A stretch of DNA of 64,000 nt from Subdoligranulum sp. CAG:314 (GCA_000437915.1 FR900999.1:245932-309931); one strand, 5' to 3'; positions 33,739 through 43,944 are shown, counted from the stretch's first letter. Numbers and translations are program-made. The notes: generated by a model from the letters alone, not told the origin.

Positions 33739-35814
33739 ATGGCAGGAATTTCAGCAAAAAACATTCGCAACATAGCTCTTTTGGGACACGGCGGTGAAGG
33801 AAAGACTACGCTGGCCGAAGCCATATTGTTTAATGCAAAGGCAATAGACAGGCAGGGAAGAGTAGACGACGGCAATACCACGATGGATTTCGACCCCGAA
33901 GAAATAGGAAAGAAGATTTCCATAAGTCTTGCAACGGCAAACGCAACCTTCAAGGGCGTCAAGCTCAATCTTATAGACGTTCCCGGATTTTTCGACTTTG
34001 AAGGCGAGTTCGTGCAGGCCATGACGGTTGCCGACTGCGCGCTGGTGGTCACGGGTCCCGGGGGCACGCTGCCGGTAGGCACCGAAAAAGCATTGGACTA
34101 CTGCGTGGCGCACAAAGTTCCCACCATGATTTTCATCAACGGAATGGACAAGGAAAACGCCAATTATTGGGACACGGTAAACGCCGTTTCGCAGAAATAT
34201 TCGACTAAGATAGTTCCGCTTATGATTCCTCTTATGGAAAACGGAAAGATGACGGGCTACGCCAATGTGCTCGAAGGGCTGTTTTACAAGGTTGGCGCGC
34301 ACGGCGAAAACGGGCAGCCCTTGCCCGATTCCCTGAAATCCAAGTATGAAGAACTCAAAGGCGTCGTTATGGAAAAGGCAGCCGAGAGCGACGAAGAGCT
34401 TCTTATGAAATTTTTCGACAGCGGAGAGCTTTCCGCTGAAGAAATGGTCAAGGGCATGAAGCAGGGCGTGAAAGAGGGCGCCGCGATAGGAGTGTTCGGC
34501 GGCAGTGCGCTTGCCAATTTCGGCGTATTCAATCTTATGAACAATCTTATTTCCATGATGCCCTCTGCGGCGGAAGCCAAGCCTGTCGTCGCTTTTGACG
34601 AAAACGACAAGCCGACAGAGCTTAAACCCGACGAAAACGCTCCCGTCGTGATTCGCATATTCAAAACAATTGCCGACCCGTTTGTGGGAAGGCTGAGTCT
34701 GTTCAAGGTCGTATCCGGTACGCTCAAAAGCGGACTTACCCTCAAAAACGCCTCCAAGGACAGCGAGGAAAAAATCAGTTCGATTTATTTCTTGAAAGGC
34801 AAAAAACAGGAGACGGTGGACGCCGCCTGCGCGGGAGATATAGGCGCTTTGGCAAAGCTGTCCAACGCGACGACGGGAGACACTTTGAGCGAGGACAGGG
34901 AGCTTCGTCTGCCTCCGATAGAACTGCCCAAGCCCGTGCTTTCCATGGCGGTCTACGCCGCAAAGAAGGGCGACGAGGACAAAATTTTCGGCGGACTCAA
35001 CCGCCTCAAAGACGAGGACATTTCCTTTACCGTTACCAAAAACGCGGAAACAAACGAAATGCTTTTGAGCGGCGTGGGCGAAACTCAGCTTGAAATCCTG
35101 TGCAGAAAGCTCAAAAACAAATTCGGAGTCGAGGCAGTGCTCAAAGAGCCCCGCATCGCTTACAGGGAAACAATCAAGAAAATGGCGGAGGCCGAAGGCA
35201 AGCACAAAAAGCAGTCGGGCGGCGCGGGACAGTTCGGTCAGTGCAGCGTGCGTTTCGAGCCGGGCGCGGCGGACGGACAGTTCGAGTTTGTGGACGCGGT
35301 TGTCGGAGGAGCCGTTCCTAGGCAGTTTATCCCTGCGGTTGAAAAGGGACTGCGCGAGGCAATCAAGGAAGGCGTGCTTGCGGGCTATCCCATGGTAGAC
35401 TTGAAATGCACCCTGTTCGACGGCAAATCCCACCCCGTGGACAGCAAGGAAGTGGCTTTCGTCTCTGCGGCAAAGCTTGCCTACGCCGAAGGCGTTGCAA
35501 AGGCGGCTCCCGCAATACTCGAACCCATTTATCAGCTCAAAATCACTGTTCCCGAGAGTTTCATGGGCGACATTTTGGGAGACATGAACAAGCGCCGCGG
35601 CAGAATACTCGGTATGGAGATGGTGGACGGAAAGCAGGTAATCAACGCCGAATGCCCGTTGGCTGAGGTGCTCAAATACGCGACGGATTTGAGAAGCATG
35701 ACTCAGGGGCGCGGCAGCTATGAGATGGAATTTGTCCGCTACGAGGAAGTGCCGGCAACGCAGGTGCCCAAAATCATAGAGGACGCCAAAAAACAGGCTG
35801 CCGAAAAAGAATAA
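33739..35814 (+). CDS. EF-G-like translation GTPase (paralogue with altered G motifs)
   Basis: A 691-residue protein with all five EF-G domains. It differs from housekeeping EF-G in the P-loop (GHGGEGKTT at 16-24), in G3 (DVPGF at 80-84, where the catalytic histidine of DTPGH is Phe84) and in G4 (INGMDKE in place of NKxD). These changes mark the EF-G-like subfamily present beside normal EF-G in many Firmicutes; its role is unclear, perhaps recycling or rescue. It stands as a single gene behind GAGGT, ended by a strong terminator. Confidence 0.85.
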   Translation: MAGISAKNIRNIALLGHGGEGKTTLAEAILFNAKAIDRQGRVDDGNTTMDFDPEEIGKKISISLATANATFKGVKLNLIDVPGFFDFEGEFVQAMTVADCALVVTGPGGTLPVGTEKALDYCVAHKVPTMIFINGMDKENANYWDTVNAVSQKYSTKIVPLMIPLMENGKMTGYANVLEGLFYKVGAHGENGQPLPDSLKSKYEELKGVVMEKAAESDEELLMKFFDSGELSAEEMVKGMKQGVKEGAAIGVFGGSALANFGVFNLMNNLISMMPSAAEAKPVVAFDENDKPTELKPDENAPVVIRIFKTIADPFVGRLSLFKVVSGTLKSGLTLKNASKDSEEKISSIYFLKGKKQETVDAACAGDIGALAKLSNATTGDTLSEDRELRLPPIELPKPVLSMAVYAAKKGDEDKIFGGLNRLKDEDISFTVTKNAETNEMLLSGVGETQLEILCRKLKNKFGVEAVLKEPRIAYRETIKKMAEAEGKHKKQSGGAGQFGQCSVRFEPGAADGQFEFVDAVVGGAVPRQFIPAVEKGLREAIKEGVLAGYPMVDLKCTLFDGKSHPVDSKEVAFVSAAKLAYAEGVAKAAPAILEPIYQLKITVPESFMGDILGDMNKRRGRILGMEMVDGKQVINAECPLAEVLKYATDLRSMTQGRGSYEMEFVRYEEVPATQVPKIIEDAKKQAAEKE

Positions 35815-35826
35815 AATCTAAATTAC

Positions 35827-35857
35827 AAAAACGGTCAAATTTTTTGACCGTTTTTTT
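35827..35857 (+). terminator. Terminator of the EF-G-like gene
   Basis: AAAACGGTCAAA pairs with TTTGACCGTTTT, followed by a T-run. Confidence 0.85.
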
Positions 35858-35889
35858 CAAAACCTCTTTTCGCAAGGAAGTTTTTGTGA

Positions 35890-36016
35890 TATAATTAAAC
35901 CGTGCCCTACGGGAGCAATGTTTTGTAGGCGTAAATTGGGCAACGGTAAAGCTGCCGTTTGCGGCGGCAAAAGAAATTTTATTTTTTATTTGACGAATCA
36001 AAGCAGAGAGGCTCGC
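35890..36016 (+). promoter_or_regulatory. clpC promoter and structured leader
   Basis: Perfect TATAAT at 35890-35895 with a weak TTTTCG -35. The roughly 115-nt leader has two possible stems: CCTAC/GTAGG (about 35906-35930) and GCAACGG/CCGTTTGC (about 35940-35962). No tandem CtsR heptads or CIRCE element are seen. Confidence 0.4.
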
Positions 36017-38452
36017 ATGATATACAGAAATTACAATTTTACCGAAACGGTCAAAAAGGCTCTCAATATCGCGGAAAGGATAACCGTAAAGGCGGAAAAC
36101 AGCAGTATCGATACGCCTTACGTCGTATACGGACTTTTGAGCGTGGACTGTGTTTCCAAAACAACCCTCAACAGTTTCGGCATTTATACTCACAATTTTA
36201 TTTTGACTTCCGACAAAATGGCTAGGCAGCTACTCGATTTTTCGCCGCCTACAATCTTGGTGTTCGACCAGTCGAAAGCTCTTGCCAGGCAGGCGGACAG
36301 CAATTATATCGGTGCGGAGCATATTCTGCTTGCTGTTCTTTTGTCCGATAACAATGCGGTACGTATTTTGAAGCACCTTGGCGTAGACATGAAAAAGCTG
36401 TTGATAAAAGCCGCGCAGGACGCCAATCTCATGCAGTTTATTTCTGACAGAACAGGTCTCGAAGTGCCCGAGGAGGAAAAGTCCGAGGAGGAAGAAAACG
36501 GCGATTTGGGCGAGCTTGCCAAGTTCGGCACGGACATAACAAAAAAAGCGAGGGAAAACAAGCTGGACCCGGTCGTCGGCAGGCAGGAGGAAATAGAAAG
36601 GATAATTCAGATTTTGTCCCGCCGCACCAAAAACAATCCGGTGCTGATCGGGGAGCCGGGCGTTGGCAAGTCTGCGGTTGTGGACGGACTTGCCGAAGCG
36701 ATAGTAAACGGAAACGTCCCGTCTCTGTTGGAGGGAAAGACGGTGTTTTCTCTTGATTTGGCGGGATTGCTTGCAGGCACGAAATATCGCGGCGATTTTG
36801 AGCAGAGGCTGAAAAACGCGATAGATTTCATAACGAAAAACGGTAAAATAATTTTGTTTATTGACGAAATTCACAATCTTGTAGGCGCGGGCAGCACAAG
36901 CGAGGGAAAAATGGATGCTGCCGAAATTCTTAAACCGCTTTTGGCGCGCGGCGAATTGCAGACAATCGGCGCAACGACTGTTGACGAATACAGAAAATAT
37001 ATCGAAAAGGAGCCCGCGTTGGAAAGGCGCTTTCAGCCTGTCATGGTAGAGCAGCCCACGGCGGACGAGACGGTTAAAATACTCGAAGGTTTAAGAGAAA
37101 AATATGAGGAGCATCATCGGGTAACAATTTCCGACGAAGCGATAAGAGCGGCGGCGAAGCTGTCGGATCGTTACATTTCCGACAGATTTCTTCCCGACAA
37201 GGCAATTGACCTGATTGACGAGGCGGCGAGCAAGGCAAAGCTCAAAACCTTCGTCATTCCTCCCGAATTGAGAGAGCTTGAGGACGAGCTGCACGAGCTT
37301 GAAAAGGAAAAGAACAAAGCCAAGCTTTCCGACGATTTCAATACCGCTCAGCGCTGCAAGGACAGAATAGAGGAATTAAACGACAAAATAATCGTTCTTA
37401 AACAGCAGGTACAGGACAACTACGCAAAAGAACGCCCCACGATAGGCGAGGAGGACATTGCGGAAATCGTTTCCAAATGGACTTCCATACCGGTAGTCAA
37501 GCTCAACGAGAGCGAAGCGCAAAGGCTTTTAAATTTGGAAAAAATGTTGCACGAGCGCGTTGTCGGGCAGGACGAAGCGGTCAAAGCCGTCGCCCGTTCG
37601 ATAAGACGGGCGCGCGCGGGAATAAACGACCCCAAACGTCCGATAGGCAGCTTTATTTTCGTGGGACCTACCGGCGTGGGAAAAACCGAGCTTACCAAGG
37701 CTCTGGCGGAAGCCCTTTTCGGCGACGAAAACCTGCTAATCACGCTGGATATGAGCGAATATATGGAAAAGCACACCACAAGCAAGCTTGTCGGAGCGCC
37801 TCCCGGATACGTCGGTTACGACGAAGCGGGGCAGCTTACCGAAAAGGTGCGCAGAAAGCCCTATTCCGTAGTGCTGTTCGACGAGATAGAAAAAGCGCAT
37901 CCCGACGTGTTCAATATGCTTTTGCAGATTCTCGACGAGGGCAGACTTACCGACAGCCGCGGAAGGGTAGTCAGTTTCAAAAACACTGTCATTGTCATGA
38001 CGAGCAACGTCGGCGCGTCTCAGATTTCGGGAAATATGCGTCTCGGTTTCGGCGGAGGCGCCGACGCGGAGTCGGAATACGACAAGATGCGCGACAAGCT
38101 TACGGAGGAGCTGAAAAAGAGCTTCAAGCCTGAGTTTCTTAACAGGGTGGACGACATTATTGTTTTCCACAAGCTTGACAAAGACGCCACAAGAAGAATC
38201 GCCGAAATTTTTACTGCGGGGCTTACTTCGAGGCTTGCCGAAAAGGATATTAAGATAGTCTTTACCGAACAGGCGCTCGACCTGCTCGCCGGGCAGGGGT
38301 TTGACAAGGAATACGGCGCGCGTCCGCTAAAAAGAGTCATTCAGCGTCTTGTTGAGGACAAGCTGAGCGAGGCTTTGCTGGAAGGAAAAATAAAGAGCGG
38401 AGAACGTATAAAAATAGACGCCTCCAACGGCAAAATTCAATTCAAAAAATAA
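36017..38452 (+). CDS. clpC: ATP-dependent Clp protease ATP-binding subunit ClpC
   Basis: Hexameric unfoldase that feeds proteins to ClpP. The 811-residue product has an N domain with two Clp repeats (1-145), AAA-1 (Walker A GEPGVGKS near 211, Walker B FIDEIH), a short coiled-coil M domain near 410-470 typical of ClpC, and AAA-2 (GPTGVGKTE near 549). A LGF loop (NMRLGFGGG), used for ClpP docking, lies in AAA-2. ATG 36017 follows GAGAGG; the open frame upstream to 35918 lies in the leader. Unlike Bacillus, mcsAB and ctsR are not adjacent. Confidence 0.93.
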   Translation: MIYRNYNFTETVKKALNIAERITVKAENSSIDTPYVVYGLLSVDCVSKTTLNSFGIYTHNFILTSDKMARQLLDFSPPTILVFDQSKALARQADSNYIGAEHILLAVLLSDNNAVRILKHLGVDMKKLLIKAAQDANLMQFISDRTGLEVPEEEKSEEEENGDLGELAKFGTDITKKARENKLDPVVGRQEEIERIIQILSRRTKNNPVLIGEPGVGKSAVVDGLAEAIVNGNVPSLLEGKTVFSLDLAGLLAGTKYRGDFEQRLKNAIDFITKNGKIILFIDEIHNLVGAGSTSEGKMDAAEILKPLLARGELQTIGATTVDEYRKYIEKEPALERRFQPVMVEQPTADETVKILEGLREKYEEHHRVTISDEAIRAAAKLSDRYISDRFLPDKAIDLIDEAASKAKLKTFVIPPELRELEDELHELEKEKNKAKLSDDFNTAQRCKDRIEELNDKIIVLKQQVQDNYAKERPTIGEEDIAEIVSKWTSIPVVKLNESEAQRLLNLEKMLHERVVGQDEAVKAVARSIRRARAGINDPKRPIGSFIFVGPTGVGKTELTKALAEALFGDENLLITLDMSEYMEKHTTSKLVGAPPGYVGYDEAGQLTEKVRRKPYSVVLFDEIEKAHPDVFNMLLQILDEGRLTDSRGRVVSFKNTVIVMTSNVGASQISGNMRLGFGGGADAESEYDKMRDKLTEELKKSFKPEFLNRVDDIIVFHKLDKDATRRIAEIFTAGLTSRLAEKDIKIVFTEQALDLLAGQGFDKEYGARPLKRVIQRLVEDKLSEALLEGKIKSGERIKIDASNGKIQFKK

Positions 38453-38495
38453 CTTTTACTGTTTGTAGAAGTAATAAGCATAAAGGAGAAATATC

Positions 38496-39035
38496 ATGAG
38501 ACTCGAAATCACAACAAGAAATTATACCATGCGCGGCAACTTTAAGGATATTCTCGAAAAGAAAATTCACAAGCTGGACAAATATTTCCCCAACGACGAC
38601 GCCGAAGCAAAGGTGGTGCTTTCCACAAACGGAAAAAGCTGTCGTATGGAAATAACGGTTTCCTCCAACGGTCGGCAGTTCAGAACGGAAGTGGACGGCA
38701 ATACGATGTACTATGCAATCGACGACGCTTTGCCCAAGCTTGAACGGCAGATATTGAAGCACAAGGGCAAGCTGACCGACAAAGCCGGAGCGGCTGCGCC
38801 CGAATTCGGAGAGTTTGCGTTTGTGACCGGCGTGGAGGAGGAAAAAACGCCGGAAATAGTCAAGACCAAAAAATTTGAAATTTATGCAATAGATGTGAAG
38901 GACGCAGTGGAAGAGTTGGAAATGGTAGGTCACGATTTTTATGTTTTCGTCAACAGAGCTACCGACAATGTCGAAATCGTTTATCGCCGCCACGACGGAA
39001 AAATCGGACTTTTGCAGCCTTACGTCAAAGAATAA
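38496..39035 (+). CDS. hpf: Long-form ribosome hibernation promoting factor
   Basis: A 179-residue protein with an N-terminal S30AE/YfiA domain (1-100) that occupies the decoding centre, a linker, and a C-terminal dimerisation domain (about 120-179, KKFEIYAIDVKDAVEELEMVGHDFYVFVN). The long form pairs ribosomes into 100S dimers in stationary phase. It begins 44 bases after clpC behind AAGGAGAA, so it may be co-transcribed with clpC. Confidence 0.93.
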   Translation: MRLEITTRNYTMRGNFKDILEKKIHKLDKYFPNDDAEAKVVLSTNGKSCRMEITVSSNGRQFRTEVDGNTMYYAIDDALPKLERQILKHKGKLTDKAGAAAPEFGEFAFVTGVEEEKTPEIVKTKKFEIYAIDVKDAVEELEMVGHDFYVFVNRATDNVEIVYRRHDGKIGLLQPYVKE

Positions 39036-39070
39036 TTTTGTTTTGGCGGCAATCTTAAAATACTATTTAA

Positions 39071-39108
39071 AAAATAGTACCCCGAACTTTGTGTTCGGGG
39101 TATTTTAT
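39071..39108. terminator. Bidirectional terminator after hpf
   Basis: TACCCCGAAC pairs with GTTCGGGGTA, with AT-rich flanks on both sides; separates hpf from the convergent 39105 gene. Confidence 0.75.
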
Positions 39109-39386
39109 TCTTGCAAATTTTGCTTTTTCTTCTTTTCGGAAAGGCGTATCGCTTCAAGAAAATCGAAATCCACTTTTTCCACGAAGTCCCGCGCTTTAAA
39201 TTTAACATGATTGAATTTTTGCAGATTGGAGGCGTCCGTGGTCGTGACGAGAGGCACGGGGCAGTTCAGTCTGTCGCATACGTCGGCAAGCAGGGCATGC
39301 AGCTCCTTGGCATTTTCCGCGTTGCCTTCCGTTACGGTATCTTTTATTATCTTTTCGTTGCGTATTATTTTTATCCAAAGCTTCAT
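39105..39386 (-). CDS. Small conserved-looking protein, unknown
   Basis: A 93-residue soluble protein: MKLWIKIIRNEKIIKDTV start, a helix-strand middle (LADVCDRLNCPVPLVT) and a basic C-terminus. ATG 39386 follows GGAGAC; a longer frame from 39449 lacks a ribosome site. No family can be named. It sits between hpf and a divergent DUF362 gene. Confidence 0.6.
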   Translation of the reverse strand: MKLWIKIIRNEKIIKDTVTEGNAENAKELHALLADVCDRLNCPVPLVTTTDASNLQKFNHVKFKARDFVEKVDFDFLEAIRLSEKKKKQNLQE

Positions 39387-39443
39387 TTGAGTCTCCGTCA
39401 AAACAATTATATACATTTTGAGTTTTCGAGGCAAACAAATCGG

Positions 39444-39472
39444 TTGCAAATTTTTTTCTAAATTGGTATCAT
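39444..39472 (+). promoter_or_regulatory. Promoter of the DUF362 gene, leaderless arrangement
   Basis: TTGCAA at 39444-39449, 17-nt spacer, TATCAT at 39467-39472, then seven bases to ATG 39480. Confidence 0.5.
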
Positions 39473-39479
39473 TTATATC

Positions 39480-40676
39480 ATGGCTAAATTGGTTGTTTTG
39501 CCCTGCGAGGACTATTCAAAGGAACACGTATCTGCGTGCGTGGACAGTATTTTCGCTGATTTCGGAGGCGCGGAGGCTTTTCTCGTAAAAGGAAAAAATA
39601 TTTTTATCAAAGCCAATCTGGTGACGGATTTGCCGCCCGAAAGACACGGAACCACTCACCCGATGTTGGTGGAGTGCATTGCCCGCCGTCTCGTGCAGGC
39701 AGGCGCCCGCGTCGTTGTCGGAGACAGCTCGGGCGGCGCGTACACACGCGCTTACATGAACAACGTTTACAGAGTGACGGGTATGACCGAAGCATGCAAA
39801 GCTTCGGGTGCGGAGTTAAACGACGATTTCGGTTTTTCGACGGTGGATCTCAAAGGCAAGGTCAACCGTCATCAGGAAATTATCGACGTTTTTTTAAAAG
39901 CCGACGCGGTAATCAACGTCTGCAAGCTCAAAACGCACGGTTTCACGGGCTACTCCTGCGCGGTAAAAAATCTGTACGGTCTTATACCCGGACTTGTCAA
40001 AGCCGAGGTGCATTCCAAATATCCCGAGCTCGACGACTTTTGCGACAATCTGATTGATATAGAAAGATTCGCTTCGGAGAAAATTTTACTCCATGTCGTG
40101 GACGGCGTAATCGGTATGGAGGGAGAGGGGCCCACAAACGGCACACCGCGTTTTGTCGGCAAAATCATAGCCTGCGACGACGCTTATATCACGGACGTCG
40201 CGGCGGTAAAGCTGTTTGACGAACCTTCGAAAATGCCGTTGCTTTTAAAAGCGGTCGAGCGGGGCTTGCTCAACTCCGATTTCGGCGCGTCTTGCGTGGA
40301 TTATTCCGAGTGCGAAAAAGCCTACATCGAGGATTTTAAACGCGTGAGCGTGCTTCACGCCTTGTTCAACAAGCGCGGCTTTTTGCGCAGGTTTTTGCGC
40401 AAGGAGTGGGTTACCAGAAAGCCCGTAATAAAAAAGTCGGTATGCAGAGGCTGCGAAAAGTGTTTCAGACATTGTCCGCGCCAGGCTATAGAAATGAAAT
40501 CCGACAAGTCAACGCAAAAGAAGAGAGCGTTTATCCACTCGAAGCAGTGCATACGCTGTTATTGCTGTCAGGAGCTTTGTCCTTTCAATGCGGTAAAGCT
40601 GAAAAAACCGTTTTTATACAGAGTTATGCGCGCTTTGTCGGTTTCCAAAAGCAAAAAAACGAAAAAACAGGGATAA
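39480..40676 (+). CDS. DUF362 protein with C-terminal 2[4Fe-4S] ferredoxin domain
   Basis: A 398-residue protein. The N-terminal 300 residues form a DUF362 domain (IFIKANLVTDLPPERHGTTHP, INVCKLKTHGFTGYSCAVKN, GMEGEGPTNG). The C-terminus has two cluster motifs, CRGCEKCFRHCPRQ and CIRCYCCQELCP. The family is common in anaerobes; no reaction is established, but electron transfer is implied by the clusters. It is monocistronic and appears leaderless. Confidence 0.85.
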   Translation: MAKLVVLPCEDYSKEHVSACVDSIFADFGGAEAFLVKGKNIFIKANLVTDLPPERHGTTHPMLVECIARRLVQAGARVVVGDSSGGAYTRAYMNNVYRVTGMTEACKASGAELNDDFGFSTVDLKGKVNRHQEIIDVFLKADAVINVCKLKTHGFTGYSCAVKNLYGLIPGLVKAEVHSKYPELDDFCDNLIDIERFASEKILLHVVDGVIGMEGEGPTNGTPRFVGKIIACDDAYITDVAAVKLFDEPSKMPLLLKAVERGLLNSDFGASCVDYSECEKAYIEDFKRVSVLHALFNKRGFLRRFLRKEWVTRKPVIKKSVCRGCEKCFRHCPRQAIEMKSDKSTQKKRAFIHSKQCIRCYCCQELCPFNAVKLKKPFLYRVMRALSVSKSKKTKKQG

Positions 40677-40697
40677 AAACAAAAGAGCTGATTATAC

Positions 40698-40726
40698 TTG
40701 ACTGAAAGCGAAAAATTTGTTAAAAT
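40698..40726 (+). promoter_or_regulatory. Promoter of the greA-lysS operon
   Basis: TTGACT at 40698-40703, 17-nt spacer, TAAAAT at 40721-40726. Confidence 0.7.
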
Positions 40727-40741
40727 AAACGACAATAAACT

Positions 40742-40766
40742 CACCTGACATTTTCGGGTGGTTTTT
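40742..40766 (+). terminator. Attenuator-like hairpin in the greA leader
   Basis: CACCTGA pairs with TCGGGTG (one G-U) and is followed by GTTTTTG. It lies after the promoter and before the greA ribosome site, so it would end transcription early unless read through. Confidence 0.55.
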
Positions 40767-40789
40767 GTTTAATCTAAAAGAGGTGCAAA

Positions 40790-41257
40790 ATGCAGGAAGT
40801 TTTCTTAACGGCACAGGGCTACAAAGAGCTGGAAGAGCGTCTGGAGTATCTCAAAACGGTACGCCGCCACGAAGTCAGCGAAAAAATCAAAATCGCGCGC
40901 GAGTTCGGAGATATATCGGAAAACGCCGAGTATGACTCCGCCAAGGACGAGCAGGCAATGGTGGAGGGCGAAATTCTTGAAATCGAAAACAAGCTGCACG
41001 TCGCCAAAATCATCGACGAGGACTCGGCGTCGGGTCAGGTTGTGCGTCTCGGAAGCACGGTCACTTTTCTCAACGTGAGCAACGATACGCGCATGACGTA
41101 TCAAATCGTGGGTACGACCGAGGCAGACCCTTTGAACGCGCGCATTTCCAACGAATCTCCCGTCGGACGGATGAGTCTCAACAAAAAGAAGGGCGCGATT
41201 ATCGACGTGGAGGTGCCTACGGGGACGCTGCGTCTTAAAATTCTCGATATAAACTGA
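40790..41257 (+). CDS. greA: Transcription elongation factor GreA
   Basis: Rescues backtracked RNA polymerase by stimulating transcript cleavage. The 155-residue product has an N-terminal coiled coil (1-75) with the acidic tip region [16 protein letters not shown], then an FKBP-like C-terminal domain. ATG 40790 follows GAGGTG. It heads an operon with lysS 28 bases downstream, a common clostridial arrangement, and its leader has an attenuator-like hairpin. Confidence 0.95.
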   Translation: MQEVFLTAQGYKELEERLEYLKTVRRHEVSEKIKIAREFGDISENAEYDSAKDEQAMVEGEILEIENKLHVAKIIDEDSASGQVVRLGSTVTFLNVSNDTRMTYQIVGTTEADPLNARISNESPVGRMSLNKKKGAIIDVEVPTGTLRLKILDIN

Positions 41258-41285
41258 TTTACCTTATTTAAAAGGAACACCCGAA

Positions 41286-42806
41286 ATGGACGTTAAAGAA
41301 AAAAACAATACGGAAAAAACCAACGCTGCCGCCGAGCCTGTCGCAGAGGATTTAAACGAGGTTATGCGAATACGCCGCGAAAAGCTGGCGGCTCTTGTTG
41401 CCGAAGGAAAAAATCCCTTTGAAATCACAAAATTTCCCAAAACGCACGATTCCGCCGACGTAAAAAACGATTTTGAAAGGCTGGAAAACACCGTTGTCAG
41501 CCTTGCAGGCAGAATAATTTCCGTGCGCATTATGGGCAAGGCTAGCTTTTGTCACATACTTGACGGGGAGGGCAGCATTCAGCTTTACGTCCGGCGCGAC
41601 GAGCTGGGCGACGAAGATTACGCCGCGTTCAAAAGCTGGGACATAGGCGACATAATCGGAGTTAAGGGAGTGGTTTTCCGCACGCATATGGGCGAAATTT
41701 CCGTCCGTGCCGAAAAGCTCACTCTGCTTTCAAAGTCTCTTAGACCGCTGCCCGAAAAGTTCCACGGACTGAAAGATACGGATACGCGTTACAGACAGAG
41801 ATACGTCGACCTCATTGCTAATCCCGAGGTCAAGCGGACGTTTGTCATACGCTCTAAAATTATCAGCTGTATCCGCGAGTATCTCGACGGACTCGGATAT
41901 ATAGAAGTGGAAACGCCGGTGCTCAATACCATACCCGGCGGCGCAAACGCGCGCCCCTTTGTGACGCACCACAACACGTTGGATATCGATATGTACATGA
42001 GAATAGCGACGGAGCTGTATCTCAAGCGTCTGATAGTCGGCGGCTTTGAAAAGGTGTATGAAATAGGGCGGCTTTTCAGAAACGAGGGTATGGATATTAG
42101 GCACAATCCGGAATTTACCACTATCGAGCTGTATCAGGCGTATGTCGACTACAACCGCATGATGGAAATTTCGCAGGAGCTTTTCTGTTACTGCGCGGAC
42201 AAGGTGCTGGGCACGCGCAAACTGCCTTACGGCGACGCGGAAATCGACCTTGACAATTGGAGCAAAATGTCCATGATTGAGGCGGTAAAAACATATACCG
42301 GCGTCGATTTTCAAAATTTGGACGACGATTCCGCAGTCAAAGCCGCCGAAAAGCTTGGCGTTGAGCTTGACAAGGCGAAACGCACCTGGGGATTCGCTCT
42401 TTACGAGGTGTTTGACCGCAAGGTGGAGGAAAAGCTGATTCAGCCTACGTTTATTTACGATTATCCCGTAGAAGTGAGTCCGCTTGCCAAGAAAAAACCG
42501 TCCGACAACCGTCTGACGGAGCGTTTCGAGTTTTTTATCTATGCGAGAGAAATGGGCAACGCTTTCAGCGAGCTTAACGACCCCATTGACCAATACAACC
42601 GTTTTGCCGAGCAGGTAAAGCAGCGCAACAGCGGCGACGACGAAGCGCAGATGATGGACGAGGACTATGTGACCGCTCTCGAATACGGGCTTGCGCCTAC
42701 GGGCGGGTTGGGTATAGGAATAGACCGTATGGTTATGCTGTTCACCAATTCCTATTCAATTAGAGACGTTCTGCTGTTCCCCACCATGAAGCCTTTGGGG
42801 AAATAA
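41286..42806 (+). CDS. lysS: Lysyl-tRNA synthetase, class II
   Basis: Charges tRNA-Lys. The 506-residue protein has an N-terminal OB anticodon-binding domain (about 70-170) and a class II core with motif 2 ([10 protein letters not shown]) and motif 3 (GLGIGIDRM). Length is typical; the first 20 residues are variable. AAAGGA precedes ATG 41286. Second gene of the greA operon. Confidence 0.95.
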   Translation: MDVKEKNNTEKTNAAAEPVAEDLNEVMRIRREKLAALVAEGKNPFEITKFPKTHDSADVKNDFERLENTVVSLAGRIISVRIMGKASFCHILDGEGSIQLYVRRDELGDEDYAAFKSWDIGDIIGVKGVVFRTHMGEISVRAEKLTLLSKSLRPLPEKFHGLKDTDTRYRQRYVDLIANPEVKRTFVIRSKIISCIREYLDGLGYIEVETPVLNTIPGGANARPFVTHHNTLDIDMYMRIATELYLKRLIVGGFEKVYEIGRLFRNEGMDIRHNPEFTTIELYQAYVDYNRMMEISQELFCYCADKVLGTRKLPYGDAEIDLDNWSKMSMIEAVKTYTGVDFQNLDDDSAVKAAEKLGVELDKAKRTWGFALYEVFDRKVEEKLIQPTFIYDYPVEVSPLAKKKPSDNRLTERFEFFIYAREMGNAFSELNDPIDQYNRFAEQVKQRNSGDDEAQMMDEDYVTALEYGLAPTGGLGIGIDRMVMLFTNSYSIRDVLLFPTMKPLGK

Positions 42807-42829
42807 ACGACGGTTTTTTGAGGTGAGAT

Positions 42830-43732
42830 ATGCCGAGAGAATACGATTTCAAAGCCTTTGACGGAAAGTCGGTTCACGTTTACGTATGGGACGAGGTTTC
42901 AAAGCCTTTGGGTATGGTGCAGATTTGCCACGGAATGGCGGAGCACGCTTTAAGATACGACCGTTTCGCCCGTTATTTGAATGAAAACGGTTTTATAGTA
43001 TTTGCGGACGACCACAGGGGACACGGCAAGACGGACGCCGAACATCTCGGCTACTCCGACGGCGATATGTTTTTCGACACGCTTAACGACGAGGTGACGT
43101 TGTCGGACAAATACAGGCAGCTTTATCCCCGTTTACCGTTGGTGCTTTTGGGACACAGCTACGGCTCTTTCGTCACGCAGGCGTACCTTATGAGATATGC
43201 CGACAGACTCAGCGGCGTTGTTCTCATGGGAAGCGCAAAAATGGACTCTCCCGCAGTCGCGATAGGGCATTTGATGGCGAAAAGCGGCAAGCCGAAGGAA
43301 GCGGCAGAAAAGATAAAACGGCTTACTTTCGACAAATACAACAAAAAACTCAACTGCAAATGCTTCGTATCTTCAATTGACGAGGAGGCGGAGCGTTATC
43401 TTAACGACCCTTATTGCAATTTTGTTTGCTCCAACGCGTTTTACGAATCTTTTTTCAGAGGATTGAAAACGCTTTACAAAAAGCGCAATCTTAAAAAACT
43501 GAGAGTGGATTTGCCCATGTTGATTGTCAGCGGGGCTTCCGACCCCGTCGGAGGCTACGGACGTTCCGTCAAAAGACTTTACTCCATGTACAGACGCAGG
43601 GGAGTGAAGAAAATCGGTTTAAAGCTGTTCGACGGATGTCTGCACGAGCCGCTTAACGATACGGCGCGGGAGCAATGCGGCGAGGCGATTAAAAATTTCT
43701 GTCTTGAAGCTGCTAACAAGCCCGTCGTATAA
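42830..43732 (+). CDS. Alpha/beta hydrolase, monoacylglycerol lipase-like
   Basis: A 300-residue cytoplasmic hydrolase of the serine aminopeptidase S33 (Hydrolase_4) type. It has the oxyanion motif CHGMAEHALRY, the ADDHRGHGKT segment, the nucleophile elbow GHSYGS and a probable catalytic Asp/His in SGASDPVG and DGCLHEPLND. It probably cleaves a monoacylglycerol or lysophospholipid-like ester. It is 23 bases after lysS behind GAGGTGAG and is the last gene of that operon. Confidence 0.85.
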   Translation: MPREYDFKAFDGKSVHVYVWDEVSKPLGMVQICHGMAEHALRYDRFARYLNENGFIVFADDHRGHGKTDAEHLGYSDGDMFFDTLNDEVTLSDKYRQLYPRLPLVLLGHSYGSFVTQAYLMRYADRLSGVVLMGSAKMDSPAVAIGHLMAKSGKPKEAAEKIKRLTFDKYNKKLNCKCFVSSIDEEAERYLNDPYCNFVCSNAFYESFFRGLKTLYKKRNLKKLRVDLPMLIVSGASDPVGGYGRSVKRLYSMYRRRGVKKIGLKLFDGCLHEPLNDTAREQCGEAIKNFCLEAANKPVV

Positions 43733-43740
43733 GAAAAACT

Positions 43741-43770
43741 AAACCTTTGCCGCAGGGCAAAGGTTTTTTG
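43741..43770 (+). terminator. Terminator of the greA-lysS-hydrolase operon
   Basis: AAACCTTTGCC pairs with GGCAAAGGTTT, followed by T-run. Confidence 0.85.
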
Positions 43771-43944
43771 TATAGTCAATATTTCGTTTATTCGTTTGTT
43801 TTTTTGATAATGTTATGTTAAACTATCGCTTGTCGGGCTTTAAAACCGACGGAATCTGAATTTTGTTACCGCCGGTTCTGAGGTCGGCGGCGATTTGATT
43901 GTCGAAAATTTGTTTCGGAATTTAGCGGACTGAGGGGTTTACCG
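43771..43944 (+). other. Leader region of nfnAB
   Basis: No gene is seen. AT-rich to about 43830, then two possible stems: GTCGG/CCGAC (about 43833-43852) and CCGCC/GGCGG (about 43870-43892). A GAGGGG ribosome site precedes the ATG. No known riboswitch class was recognised. Confidence 0.35.

Noticed and set aside
33751..35433. A 560-codon open frame on the minus strand opposite the EF-G-like gene
   Set aside because: It mirrors codon bias of the real gene, has no family motif and lies wholly antisense to a well-supported protein. Similar long antisense frames (1387-2562, 8768-9892, 13848-15092) were dropped for the same reason.
35831..35852. GGTCAAA repeats resembling a CtsR operator upstream of clpC
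   Set aside because: CtsR sites are direct heptad repeats; these are inverted and form the terminator stem of the preceding gene.
43771..43944. Riboswitch before nfnAB
   Set aside because: Two weak stems exist but no core sequence of a known riboswitch class is present.
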